Below are positions 46,224-56,286 of a stretch of DNA of 64,000 bases, piece after piece (positions within the stretch are counted from its first letter, which is position 1; the number at the start of each line of letters is the position of its first letter). Location: contig NZ_LMEW01000012.1 of assembly GCF_001426525.1 (NCBI RefSeq), positions 332,332 through 396,331 on the forward strand. The letters run 5' to 3'. A program made the translations under genes and the position numbers. Source of the stretch: Massilia sp. Root133. Lineage in GTDB: Bacteria > Pseudomonadota > Gammaproteobacteria > Burkholderiales > Burkholderiaceae_D. The notes under the pieces are model-generated. The model made no database searches, had not been told where the DNA came from, and saw only the letters and a program-made list of their open reading frames with translations.

Positions 46224-47633
46224 ATGAAGCTCTACGAGTCCCTCGCCGCCGAAGTCGAAGGCCAGGTCGCGCGCGGCGTGCTGCTGGAAGGGGAACGGCT
46301 GCCCTCCGTGCGCCAGGCCAGCCAGCGCCGCAAGCTGAGCATCAGCACGGTGCTGCGCGCGTACTCGCTGCTGGAGAGCAGGGGCGTCATCGAGAGCCGG
46401 CCGCAATCCGGCTTCTTCGTGCGCGCCCGGCCGCGCGTCTCGCCTCGTGCCGCCGAGCCGGCGCCCGCCCTGACGTTGTCGTCGGAAGTGGACGTGAGCC
46501 GGCTCGTGCTGTCCACGTTGCGCACGATCCGCACGCAAGGCGCGGCGCCGCTCGGTTCGCCGTACCCGGATCCGGCCGCCTTCCCGGCGGCGCGCATCAG
46601 CCGGTACGCCAACGCGATCGCGCGCAGCCGCCCCGTCAGCGTGCTGGACGACCTGCCGCCGGGGAATCCGCAACTGATCCGCCAGATCGCGCGCCGCTAC
46701 ATGGAACACGGGGTCGCCGTCGATCCGGCCGAGATCATCGTCACCGTCGGCGCCACCGAGGCCATCAACCTGTGCCTGCAGGCCGTCGCCAGGCCGGGCG
46801 ATACCATCGCCGTCGAGTCGCCGACGTTCTACGCGATGCTGCACGCGATCGAGCGCATGGGCATGCGCGCGCTCGAGGTGCCGACGAACCGGCGCACCGG
46901 TATCGATGTCGACGCGCTGCGCACGATCCTGGCCAGCCAGCGCGTGGCCGCGGTGATGGTGATGCCGAACTTCCAGAATCCCCTCGGCTTCCTCATGCCG
47001 GACGGGCGCAAGCGCGAACTCGTGGCGCTGCTCGCGGAGCACGGCATCCCCGCGATCGAGAACTGCGTCTACGACGAGCTGTATTACGGCGACAGCCACC
47101 CGTGCCCCCTCAAGACATGGGATACGCGCGGCCTCGTGCTGCACTGCGCGTCGTTCTCGAAGAGCCTGACGTCGAACTACCGCATCGGCTGGGCGCTGGC
47201 GGGACGCTACGCGGCCCAGGTGGAAAAGCTGAAATTCCTGAATACACTCAGCACGCCGTCGCTGCCGCAGCTGGCGATCGCGGACTACCTGCAGCACGAC
47301 GGCTTCGACCGCCACCTGCGCCAGGTGCGCAAGGGGTATGCGCAGCGCGCGCGGATGATGGCGGCCGCCGTGCTGCGCTTCTTCCCGGCCGGCACCCGCG
47401 TCTCGGAACCGCAGGGCGGCTACGTGCTGTGGGTGGAACTGGCGGGCGGCGTCGATGCGATGCGGCTGTACGCCCGCGCCCTCGAGCACGGGATCACCGT
47501 CGGCCCCGGCCACATGTTTTCGGCGCGCGGCAGCTGGACGCACTGCATCCGCCTCAACTACAGCTACCCGTGGACCCAGGCGACCGAGGACGCGCTGCGT
47601 ACGCTGGGCCGACTCGTCGCGGAGCTCGCATGA
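46224..47633 (+). CDS. MocR-type GntR/aminotransferase regulator (469 aa)
   Basis: An N-terminal GntR winged helix (LPSVRQASQRRKLSISTVLRA) is fused to a fold-type I aminotransferase domain. The PLP-binding region contains ASFSKSLTSNYRIGW with the Schiff-base Lys, plus YDELYYGD and NFQNPLGF. MocR proteins sense PLP or an amine and usually control a divergent neighbour, here the YdeP-like oxidoreductase. No ribosome site precedes the ATG, and a -10 box is 7 bases away. Convergent with the next gene, 24 bases apart. Confidence 0.92.
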   Translation: MKLYESLAAEVEGQVARGVLLEGERLPSVRQASQRRKLSISTVLRAYSLLESRGVIESRPQSGFFVRARPRVSPRAAEPAPALTLSSEVDVSRLVLSTLRTIRTQGAAPLGSPYPDPAAFPAARISRYANAIARSRPVSVLDDLPPGNPQLIRQIARRYMEHGVAVDPAEIIVTVGATEAINLCLQAVARPGDTIAVESPTFYAMLHAIERMGMRALEVPTNRRTGIDVDALRTILASQRVAAVMVMPNFQNPLGFLMPDGRKRELVALLAEHGIPAIENCVYDELYYGDSHPCPLKTWDTRGLVLHCASFSKSLTSNYRIGWALAGRYAAQVEKLKFLNTLSTPSLPQLAIADYLQHDGFDRHLRQVRKGYAQRARMMAAAVLRFFPAGTRVSEPQGGYVLWVELAGGVDAMRLYARALEHGITVGPGHMFSARGSWTHCIRLNYSYPWTQATEDALRTLGRLVAELA

Positions 47634-47657
47634 ACAAGGGCGGTCTCGTCGCGGCCG

Positions 47658-48800
47658 TCACGATCCTGTACGGAACGGGTTCCGGTCGTTGAGTTCATCG
47701 ATGTAATCGTCGATGCCGCCGGCCTCCCGTTCCAGGAAGCGCTCGACGGCATCGGCGAACGATGGATGTGCGAGCCAGTGCGCGGACCACGTCCGCGTCG
47801 GCAGGAACCCGCGCGCCATCTTGTGCTCGCCCTGCGCGCCGCCTTCGAACACCTGGATGCCCTGTTCGATGCAGAATTCCAGCGGCTGGTAATAGGCCGT
47901 CTCGAAGTGCAGGCAGGGCACGTGTTCCAGTGCCCCCCAGTAGCGGCCGTACAAGGTGGTCTTGTCGTGCACGACGAGCGACGCCGCGATCGGGTGGCCG
48001 TCCCGCTCCGCGATCACGAGCAGCAGGTTGTCCGGCATCGTCTTGCCGATGCGGCGGAAGAAGTCCAGGTTCAGATAGGGCTTCGAGAAGTGTTCCGAGT
48101 AGGTGTTGCGGTAGCAGCGCGCGAAGAAACGCCATTCCTCGTCGGTGATGTCCGGACCGCGCACGCGGCGCAACGTCACGCCCGCCTCGCGCACTTTTCT
48201 CCGCTCGGCGCGGATGTTCTTGCGCTTCTTTTGCTCGAGCGTCGCGAGGAACTCGTCGAACGTGGCGTAGCCCGCATTCATCCAGTGGAACTGCACGCCG
48301 CTGCGCAGCAGGAAGCCGGCATCGGCGAGCTGCTTCGCCTGCTCGTCCGGCGGGAACAGCACGTGCGTGGACGAGACCTCCGTCGCCTTTTGCGTTTTCA
48401 CGAGCACGTCGACGAGCGCCGCCCGCGCGTCCGCGTCGCGCGCGAGCAGGCGCGGGCCGCTGACGGGCGTGAACGGGATCGCGGACAGCAGCTTCGGGTA
48501 ATAGTCGAGCCCATGCTCCTGGTAGGCGTTGGCCCAGGCCCAGTCGAACACGTATTCGCCGTACGAATGGCCTTTCACGTACAGGGGCAGGGCGGCGGCC
48601 AGGCGCTCATCCTTGTCATACAGGGCGATGTATTGCGGCTGCCAGCCCGTCTCCGGCGTGGCGCTGCCGGATTCGTGCAGGGCGTGCAGGAAGGCAAAGG
48701 ACAGGAAGGGGTTCGGGGCCTGCTGCTGGGCCACGAGGGTATCCCAGTCCGCCTGCCCGATCTCGGACAGAGAAGAAACGATATGCGTGCGATAATTCAA
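47658..48800 (-). CDS. FemAB/GNAT-like acyltransferase, DUF482 family (380 aa)
   Basis: Conserved pieces are [18 protein letters not shown] near the start, [32 protein letters not shown], and [26 protein letters not shown] at the end, which I recognise as the DUF482 'peptidogalycan biosynthesis/recognition' group with a tandem GNAT fold. The reaction is unknown. The start is set at a TTG (48798-48800) with GGAAG upstream, because family similarity begins there. An upstream ATG at 48861 would lie inside nadE. It is divergent from nadE with only 27 bases between start codons. Confidence 0.8.
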   Translation of the reverse strand: MNYRTHIVSSLSEIGQADWDTLVAQQQAPNPFLSFAFLHALHESGSATPETGWQPQYIALYDKDERLAAALPLYVKGHSYGEYVFDWAWANAYQEHGLDYYPKLLSAIPFTPVSGPRLLARDADARAALVDVLVKTQKATEVSSTHVLFPPDEQAKQLADAGFLLRSGVQFHWMNAGYATFDEFLATLEQKKRKNIRAERRKVREAGVTLRRVRGPDITDEEWRFFARCYRNTYSEHFSKPYLNLDFFRRIGKTMPDNLLLVIAERDGHPIAASLVVHDKTTLYGRYWGALEHVPCLHFETAYYQPLEFCIEQGIQVFEGGAQGEHKMARGFLPTRTWSAHWLAHPSFADAVERFLEREAGGIDDYIDELNDRNPFRTGS

Positions 48801-48827
48801 GATGACTTCCGTGAGCTGTTGAGACCT

Positions 48828-50882
48828 ATGGATAAGCGATTCTTCAACCTGTACTCCCATGATTTCGCGCGCGTCGCCGTCGCCAGCCCGCGCTGCAAGG
48901 TCGCGGACCCCGCATTCAATGCGCAGGAAACGATCCGCCTTGCGCGTGAAGCCGCCGAGCATGGCGCCGTGCTGGCCGCCTTCCCCGAACTGGGGCTGTC
49001 GGCCTACACGTGCGACGACCTGTTCCACCAGCGCGCGCTGCTCGACGCCGTGCTGGACGCGCTGGCCGAGGTGGTCGCGGCCTCAAGCACGCTCCCGCTG
49101 GCCGTCGTCGTCGGCGCGCCGCTGCGCGTCAACCACGTGCTGTTCAACTGTGCCGTGGTCGTCGCCGGTGGCCGCATCCTGGGTGTGGTCCCGAAAAGCT
49201 ACCTGCCCAATTATGGCGAATTTTATGAAAGTCGGCAGTTCAGTCCCGCGGACAACGCGGCCGTCGACCGGATCACCTTGCTGGGCCAGGACGTGCCGTT
49301 CGGTCCCGAACAGATCTTCGAGCTCGAGAACCAGCCGCTGTTCCGCTTCCACGTCGAGATCTGCGAAGACGTGTGGGTGCCGGTCCCGCCGTCCTCGTAC
49401 GCCGCGCTGGCCGGTGCGACGGTGCTGGTGAACCTGTCGGCGTCGAACGTCGTCGTCGGGAAGAGCGGCTACCGGCACCAGCTCGTGTCGCAGCAGTCCG
49501 CGCGCTGCCTCGCCGCGTACCTGTACACGTCGGCGGGCCGCGGCGAATCGACGACGGACATGGCGTGGGACGGCCAGTCACTGATCTACGAAAAGGGCGA
49601 CAAGCTGGCCGAGTCCGAGCGCTTCCTGGCCGATTCGCACATCATCTTCGGCGACGTCGACCTGGAACGCCTGTCGGTCGACCGCATGCACACGACGACG
49701 TTCGCGCAATCGGTGCGCCGCCACGCGCACGAAGTCGAAAAATTCCGCGTGCAGACCTTCGCCGTGCCGCTGCCGATCGGGAAAGACCTGCCGCTGGCGC
49801 GCCTCGTCGAGCGCTTCCCGTACGTGCCGGCCGACGGCCGCCGCCGCGACGAGCGCTGCACGGAGGTCTACAACATCCAGGTGCAGGCGCTCGTGCAGCG
49901 GCTGCAGTCGTCCGGGCACCAGAAAGTCGTCATCGGCATCTCCGGCGGCCTCGACTCCACGCACGCGCTGCTCGTCTGCGCCAAGGCGCTGGACAAGCTG
50001 GGGCTCTCCCGCACGAACATCCTCGCGTACACGATGCCGGGCTTCGCGACGAGCGAGCGCACGCTGCGCCAGGCGCGCGAACTGATGCGCGTCGTCGGCT
50101 GCACGGCGCACGAGATCGACATCCGCCCCAGCTGCATCCAGATGCTGAAGGACCTCGGCCATCCGTATGCGGAAGGCGCCGAGCAGTACGACGTGACGTT
50201 CGAGAACGTGCAGGCGGGCGAGCGCACCAGCCACCTGTTCCGCCTCGCGAACCACCACCACGCGATCGTGATCGGCACGGGCGATTTGTCCGAACTGGCG
50301 CTGGGCTGGTGCACGTATGGCGTGGGCGACCACATGTCGCACTACAACGTCAACGCGAGCGTGCCGAAGACGCTCATTTCCCACCTCGTGCGCTGGGTCG
50401 CGGACACGAAGCAGATCGGCGACACGGGCTCCGACGTCCTGATCAACGTGCTGGAGACGGAGATCTCGCCGGAGCTGGTCCCGGGCAAGGTGGGGGAGGC
50501 GAACAAGCCGGCGCAGGTGACGGAAGATTTCATCGGGCCGTACGAGCTGCAGGACTTCAACCTGTACTACACCTTGCGCTACGGTTTCGGCCCGGCGAAG
50601 GTCGCGTTCCTCTCGTGGAGCGCGTGGCAGGATAGCGCGGCGGGGCCGTGGCCGGAGGGCGGCAGCCCGGCGCGCAACCAGTACGACCTCGCGGCGATCA
50701 AGAAAAACCTCGGCATCTTCCTGTGGCGCTTCTTCAAGACGAGCCAGTTCAAGCGCTCGTGCGTGCCGAACGGGCCGAAGGTCGGCAACGGCGGCTCGCT
50801 GTCCCCGCGCGGCGACTGGCGCGCGCCGAGCGACTCGGAAGCGACCGTGTGGATGGACCAGCTGGCGAGGATTCCGGACTGA
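48828..50882 (+). CDS. nadE: NAD+ synthase, glutamine-hydrolysing (684 aa)
   Basis: The N-terminal nitrilase-type glutaminase domain has the catalytic Glu in [15 protein letters not shown], Lys in [14 protein letters not shown] and Cys in [11 protein letters not shown]. The C-terminal synthetase domain has the ATP loop [13 protein letters not shown] and [16 protein letters not shown]. It makes NAD from deamido-NAD, ATP and glutamine, the last step of NAD synthesis. The two-domain length is normal. ATG 48828 is preferred by family similarity ([21 protein letters not shown]); 48783 is an in-frame alternative. glnB follows. Confidence 0.95.
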   Translation: MDKRFFNLYSHDFARVAVASPRCKVADPAFNAQETIRLAREAAEHGAVLAAFPELGLSAYTCDDLFHQRALLDAVLDALAEVVAASSTLPLAVVVGAPLRVNHVLFNCAVVVAGGRILGVVPKSYLPNYGEFYESRQFSPADNAAVDRITLLGQDVPFGPEQIFELENQPLFRFHVEICEDVWVPVPPSSYAALAGATVLVNLSASNVVVGKSGYRHQLVSQQSARCLAAYLYTSAGRGESTTDMAWDGQSLIYEKGDKLAESERFLADSHIIFGDVDLERLSVDRMHTTTFAQSVRRHAHEVEKFRVQTFAVPLPIGKDLPLARLVERFPYVPADGRRRDERCTEVYNIQVQALVQRLQSSGHQKVVIGISGGLDSTHALLVCAKALDKLGLSRTNILAYTMPGFATSERTLRQARELMRVVGCTAHEIDIRPSCIQMLKDLGHPYAEGAEQYDVTFENVQAGERTSHLFRLANHHHAIVIGTGDLSELALGWCTYGVGDHMSHYNVNASVPKTLISHLVRWVADTKQIGDTGSDVLINVLETEISPELVPGKVGEANKPAQVTEDFIGPYELQDFNLYYTLRYGFGPAKVAFLSWSAWQDSAAGPWPEGGSPARNQYDLAAIKKNLGIFLWRFFKTSQFKRSCVPNGPKVGNGGSLSPRGDWRAPSDSEATVWMDQLARIPD

Positions 50883-50916
50883 CGGGCGCCATGCGATAAT
50901 CCCGGGAAATTCTTAG

Positions 50917-51264
<348 letters not shown>

Positions 51265-51378
51265 CGTCGTCCCCGCGAAGGCGGGGACCCATACTGAAGC
51301 TCCGGCAATCGATGCAGTCATGCAGCGTTGGCCGTATTCTGAGGCTCCGCATGGATTCCCGCCTGCGCGGGAATGACG
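51265..51378. repeat. REP-like doublet between glnB and the TRIC channel gene
   Basis: The left unit is GTCCCCGC-GAAG-GCGGGGAC (51269-51288). The right unit, inverted, is ATTCCCGC-CTGC-GCGGGAAT (51355-51374). Both carry the CGTC / CCATACTGA-type flanks in opposite orientation. The doublet fills the whole gap between two convergent stops and may act as a bidirectional terminator or mRNA stabiliser. Confidence 0.75.
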
Positions 51379-51380
51379 CA

Positions 51381-52007
51381 CTAGCGCCCCACCCGCACAT
51401 CGAACCTCCACGCCACCAGCCGGAACACGACGATGAACATCGCGCTGGACCACAGCGCGAAATCGTGCGGAAAGCCGTTCATCCCCAGCAGCAGGAACAT
51501 CCAGTTGCCGAGGAACGCGCAGATCGCGTAGGGCTTGCCGTCCCTGAACACCATCGGCACTTCGTTGCAGACGATGTCGCGCATCACGCCGCCGAAGATC
51601 CCCGTGATCACGCCCATCATCGAGGCGATGAACAGCGGCATGTGCGCGTCCAGCGCGGACGACACGCCCGCCACCGAAAACAGCCCCAGGCCGACCGCGT
51701 CGGCGATGACGATCAGCCGTTCCGACACGATCTGGCGCAGCGTGCGGATCAGCGGCGTCGCGACGAGGGCCAGCACGAAGATCAGGATCGCGTACTCCTG
51801 GTGGATCACCCAGAACAGCGGCCGTTTATCGAGCAGGATGTCGCGCAGGGTGCCGCCGCCGAATGCGGCGATGAAGGCCACCGTGAACACCCCCACCACG
51901 TCCATGCGCTTTCTCCGCGCCTCGATGAATCCCGAGAACGCGCCCACCAGGATCGCAACGATTTCAATGACGGTGATGAGGTGCATGCGGGGGGCGATCG
52001 TCTCCAT
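51381..52007 (-). CDS. TRIC/UPF0126 family membrane protein (208 aa)
   Basis: Seven hydrophobic segments are arranged as an internal duplication with the family repeats FIAAFGGGTLRDILLDKRPLFW and GVITGIFGGVMRDIVCNEVPMVF. Prokaryotic TRIC proteins form trimeric cation channels in the inner membrane; some are annotated as glycine transporters. Two starts are possible (52007 or the ATG seven codons later) and neither has a clear ribosome site. It is convergent with glnB across a REP-like doublet. Confidence 0.9.
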   Translation of the reverse strand: METIAPRMHLITVIEIVAILVGAFSGFIEARRKRMDVVGVFTVAFIAAFGGGTLRDILLDKRPLFWVIHQEYAILIFVLALVATPLIRTLRQIVSERLIVIADAVGLGLFSVAGVSSALDAHMPLFIASMMGVITGIFGGVMRDIVCNEVPMVFRDGKPYAICAFLGNWMFLLLGMNGFPHDFALWSSAMFIVVFRLVAWRFDVRVGR

Positions 52008-52039
52008 GTTGCTAGACTAGCATGCCGGCCCCGGCGGTG

Positions 52040-54250
52040 TCAGTGTGCGTTCGGTGCCAGCGGCAGGCGGACGGCGAAGATCACCTTGCCATTCTCGTGC
52101 CGATAGTCGATCTCGCCCTCGTGTTCGCGCACGATCTGCTGGGCGATGTACAGGCCGAGCCCCATGCCGGTACGGTTGCGCGGATTGTTCAGCGAGCTGC
52201 GCTTGAACGGGTTGAACAGCGCGGCCTCGTTCTCCGCCGGGATCGGCGCGCCCGCGTTCGCGATTTCCAGCACAGCAAGGCCAAGACCGGGACCGTCCCG
52301 CGGCACGAGGCGGATGGTGATCGGCTGGTTCGGCTCGCCGTGGTGGCGGGCGTTGGACAGCAGGTTCGACACCACCTGGCCGAGCCGGCCGCCATCCGCC
52401 AGCACGAACGCCGGCCCGACGGTGTGCAAATCGTAGACGATGGTCGGATAGGCGAGGCGCGCTTCCTCGACCATGTCCTCGAGGAGGGCCGCGAGGTCGA
52501 CGGGCTGGAGGTCGATGCCGAGCGAGAGGCCGCGGTCGATGCGGCTCATGTCCAGCACCTGGCCGATCATGCGCTGCATGCGGTTGCTGGACGACTGGAT
52601 GCGCTTGCCCAGGGTGCCCTTGTTGCCGACGCCATCCGTGCGCTCGAGGACCATGCCGGCCATGTTGATCGAGTTGAGCGGGTCGCGCAGGTCGTGGCCC
52701 AGCATGGCGAGCAGTTGCGCGCGCGTGGATTCCGTCTGGGCGCGGCGCGCGTTCGACACGCGCGCCAGTTCGCCCAGCATCATGCGCGCATGCGTGAGGA
52801 TGCCGTCTTCCCACGGGTGGGCGAGGCCGCGCACCGTCTCGTGCCAGGCTTCGAACGAACCGCGCGGCGTCAGGCGCTCGCCCAGCGGGCCGGCCTGGGT
52901 CTTGTCCGGCTTGCCGCCCCAGGCCACTTCCTCGATCTGTTCCGTGCGCAGCAGCACGCACCAGCCGCCGCTGGGCGGGTCGAAGGGCAGGCCCAGCATG
53001 CCGACCCATTTGCCGAGCCGGGCCTGGATCGCGTCCGGCCACTCCTTCACGGATGTCCGGGTGACGATGTCGTGCGGCTCGGCCGGCAGCGACGCGACGA
53101 TGGCGTCGCCCAGCGCCTGGTCGACGCCGCGGCACACGACGCGCCCGTACTGGCTCACGACGAGCGCCTGCGCATGCGTGGATTCCAGCAGGCCGTCGCC
53201 ATGCTCGACGAGGGCTTCGAGCGGGTCGTCTTCCAGCAGCAGCGATTCGACGAGGCTGGTGCGCACCTTGGCCGCGTGCTCGACCAGTTCCGCGTCCTCG
53301 CGCGCCTCGATGCCCTGCACGGTGGAGGCGATCACCTGCGCGAGCACGTCGGCCGCCATCCGGACGGAATAGGGCACGCGCTTCGGCGCCATGTGGTGGC
53401 ACGCGATCAGGCCCCACAGGCGGCCATGAACGACGATCGACACGCTCATCGACGCGCCCACGCCCATGTTCTGCAGATACTCCACGTGGACCGGCGACAC
53501 GCTGCGCAGCACGGCGAAGCTCAGGTCGAGCGGCGCGCTGCCTTCCGCGCCTAGCAGCGGCACGGCGTGGTAGCCGACGTCGGCGATCATGCGCAGGGTG
53601 TTCAGCACGTATAAACGGCGCGCCTGCGGCGGGATGTCGCCGGCCGGGTAGCGCTGGCCGAGGTAGGGCACGAGGTCGTCGCGGCGTGCCTCGGCCACCA
53701 CATCGCCCGAATCGTCGCTGCGGAAGCGGTAGGCCATCACGCGGTCGAAGCCCGTGAATTCGCGGATCTGGCGCACGGTGGCCTCCAGCAGGCCGTCGAT
53801 GCTGCGCTGGCGGCGCAGGCGGTCGATCGACGAGTGCGCCTTGATCGCGAACTGGGCCACTTCCTCCATGCTGGCCTCGCGCGTCTCGAATTCGACGAGC
53901 ACGCGGTGCATGTGCCCATGCACGACGCAGTCGTATTCGCGTCCGCCGATGGACAGGGCCGCCACCGTGGCCGGCGCGTCGCCGTCCTCCATCGTGGCCA
54001 GGCATTCCTGGATGAGTTCAGTCACCGCCTCCGGCAGCCCGAGCGTGCCGAAGGGTTGTCCCAGCGCGGGCTCGTTGTCCATGACGGTGGCGATGTTGGT
54101 GCTCCAGCCTTCGACGAGCCCGGCGTCCGACAGGGAGAGCAGGGCGCCATGCGGCTGGATGAAGCCGGGGATATGGATCGGTTCGTCCGCACAGTTCTGC
54201 AGGTCGACCCGCTGGGGCGCTGCCATCGGCACCGGGCTACTGGACTTCAC
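52040..54250 (-). CDS. bacteriophytochrome histidine kinase (736 aa)
   Basis: The photosensory core is complete. A PAS domain has the biliverdin-binding Cys20 in DLQNCADEPIHIPGFIQPHG. The GAF domain has YPAGDIPPQARRLY (canonical PASDIP) near residue 200 and SVSPVHVEYLQNMGVGASMS. The PHY domain has the tongue motif TPRGSFEAW near 461. A HisKA domain has the phospho-accepting His near 519 (MLGHDLRDPLNS) and an ATPase domain has GMGLGLYIA. It should sense red/far-red light with biliverdin. The GTG start at 54250 has AAGGA 8 bases upstream. No heme oxygenase or response regulator is adjacent. Confidence 0.93.
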   Translation of the reverse strand: MKSSSPVPMAAPQRVDLQNCADEPIHIPGFIQPHGALLSLSDAGLVEGWSTNIATVMDNEPALGQPFGTLGLPEAVTELIQECLATMEDGDAPATVAALSIGGREYDCVVHGHMHRVLVEFETREASMEEVAQFAIKAHSSIDRLRRQRSIDGLLEATVRQIREFTGFDRVMAYRFRSDDSGDVVAEARRDDLVPYLGQRYPAGDIPPQARRLYVLNTLRMIADVGYHAVPLLGAEGSAPLDLSFAVLRSVSPVHVEYLQNMGVGASMSVSIVVHGRLWGLIACHHMAPKRVPYSVRMAADVLAQVIASTVQGIEAREDAELVEHAAKVRTSLVESLLLEDDPLEALVEHGDGLLESTHAQALVVSQYGRVVCRGVDQALGDAIVASLPAEPHDIVTRTSVKEWPDAIQARLGKWVGMLGLPFDPPSGGWCVLLRTEQIEEVAWGGKPDKTQAGPLGERLTPRGSFEAWHETVRGLAHPWEDGILTHARMMLGELARVSNARRAQTESTRAQLLAMLGHDLRDPLNSINMAGMVLERTDGVGNKGTLGKRIQSSSNRMQRMIGQVLDMSRIDRGLSLGIDLQPVDLAALLEDMVEEARLAYPTIVYDLHTVGPAFVLADGGRLGQVVSNLLSNARHHGEPNQPITIRLVPRDGPGLGLAVLEIANAGAPIPAENEAALFNPFKRSSLNNPRNRTGMGLGLYIAQQIVREHEGEIDYRHENGKVIFAVRLPLAPNAH

Positions 54251-54338
54251 TCGCTCATCCTTATGCTGGCAGCACCACCTCGGCACTACGTCATAGGCAT
54301 CTTACCCGTTTCGTCAATTCGGTGCGTATTTTTGACAA

Positions 54339-54366
54339 TAAAACATGCCAATATGGCCATGTTTTA
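54339..54366. promoter_or_regulatory. dyad upstream of the bacteriophytochrome gene
   Basis: TAAAACATG (54339-54347) and CATGTTTTA (54358-54366) are perfect 9-base arms, and CCA/TGG inside extend the pairing. It lies about 90 bases upstream of the GTG start in the only AT-rich patch here. Confidence 0.45.
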
Positions 54367-54404
54367 ACGGATTTATTCTACGACTTGACAGTGGGAAAGA
54401 GTGC

Positions 54405-55070
54405 TCAATCCAGCAATGCGGGGCGCAGGAGGACGATCAATGCGCCGTTGCCCCCGTCGGCCCGGTTCGCGACGCAGAACGCGACCACGTCGCCCGTCTG
54501 CACGAGCCAGCTGTGGACCATGCCGCGCAGGACCGGTTCGCCGCCGGCCGAGCCATAGCCCACGCCATGGATGATGCGCACGCAGCGGATGCCGCGCTTG
54601 CTGGATTTGCGGAGATAGGCGTCGACGTGGCGCCGCGCCAGGTCGCGCGTGAGGCCGTGCAGGTCCAGCTCGTCCTCGACGGGCCAGTGGCGCTTGCGCA
54701 GCTTTTTGACGACGTCCGGGCCGACGCCGGGCGCCGACCAGCTGAGGGACGGGTCTTCGTCGAGCAGGCCGTCCACGTCGAACTGGTCGGACAGCATCGA
54801 CTCGCGCAGCACGGCGGCCGTTTCTTCTTCCAGTGTGCGGGGACGCGTGGGCAGCGGCTGGCCGCGGGTTTCGAATTCGTGCATCGGCCGCCATACGTAG
54901 CGGTCCGATTCGGGCATCTTGACGACGTCCGTGACGGCCGAGCGGAATTCGACGGCGCGCTCGCGCGCGATGCGCTCGCGCTTTTCCCGCTCGGCCTTTT
55001 CGATGGCGCGCAGCCTTTCGTCTTCCTTGAGCTTGTCGCGCAGGGATTTCAGTTCAGAGAATTGTTTCAT
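54405..55070 (-). CDS. Smr-domain protein (221 aa)
   Basis: An N-terminal charged coiled-coil region (about residues 5-45) precedes a C-terminal Smr domain: DELDLHGLTRDLARRHVDAYL, then IRCVRIIHGVGYGSAGGEPVLRGMVHSWL. Smr domains are nucleases acting on branched DNA or RNA. Here the common HGKG motif reads HGVG, so the second conserved Lys is missing and activity may differ. It follows trxB by 73 bases on the same strand and precedes the bacteriophytochrome gene. Confidence 0.88.
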   Translation of the reverse strand: MKQFSELKSLRDKLKEDERLRAIEKAEREKRERIARERAVEFRSAVTDVVKMPESDRYVWRPMHEFETRGQPLPTRPRTLEEETAAVLRESMLSDQFDVDGLLDEDPSLSWSAPGVGPDVVKKLRKRHWPVEDELDLHGLTRDLARRHVDAYLRKSSKRGIRCVRIIHGVGYGSAGGEPVLRGMVHSWLVQTGDVVAFCVANRADGGNGALIVLLRPALLD

Positions 55071-55143
55071 GATTGCTAACGCAATTCAATTCGCCGGCTT
55101 GCCCCCGGCAAGCTGGCGTGCCCGCCATCGAACCGCCTTTCAA

Positions 55144-56180
<1,037 letters not shown>

Positions 56181-56286
56181 GTCGATGATGCAAACAAGCA
56201 TGAATCGTGGGGCCAACGCGGCGCTATATCGCTTAGAATGTTCATCTTTGGGGAATTGTTACCCGGCAGTACCGTTTCACACCGCA

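Noticed and set aside
46089..47543. Upstream extension of the molybdopterin oxidoreductase
   Set aside because: It is antisense to the MocR gene and has no similarity to the family; a strong ribosome site marks the start at 46088.
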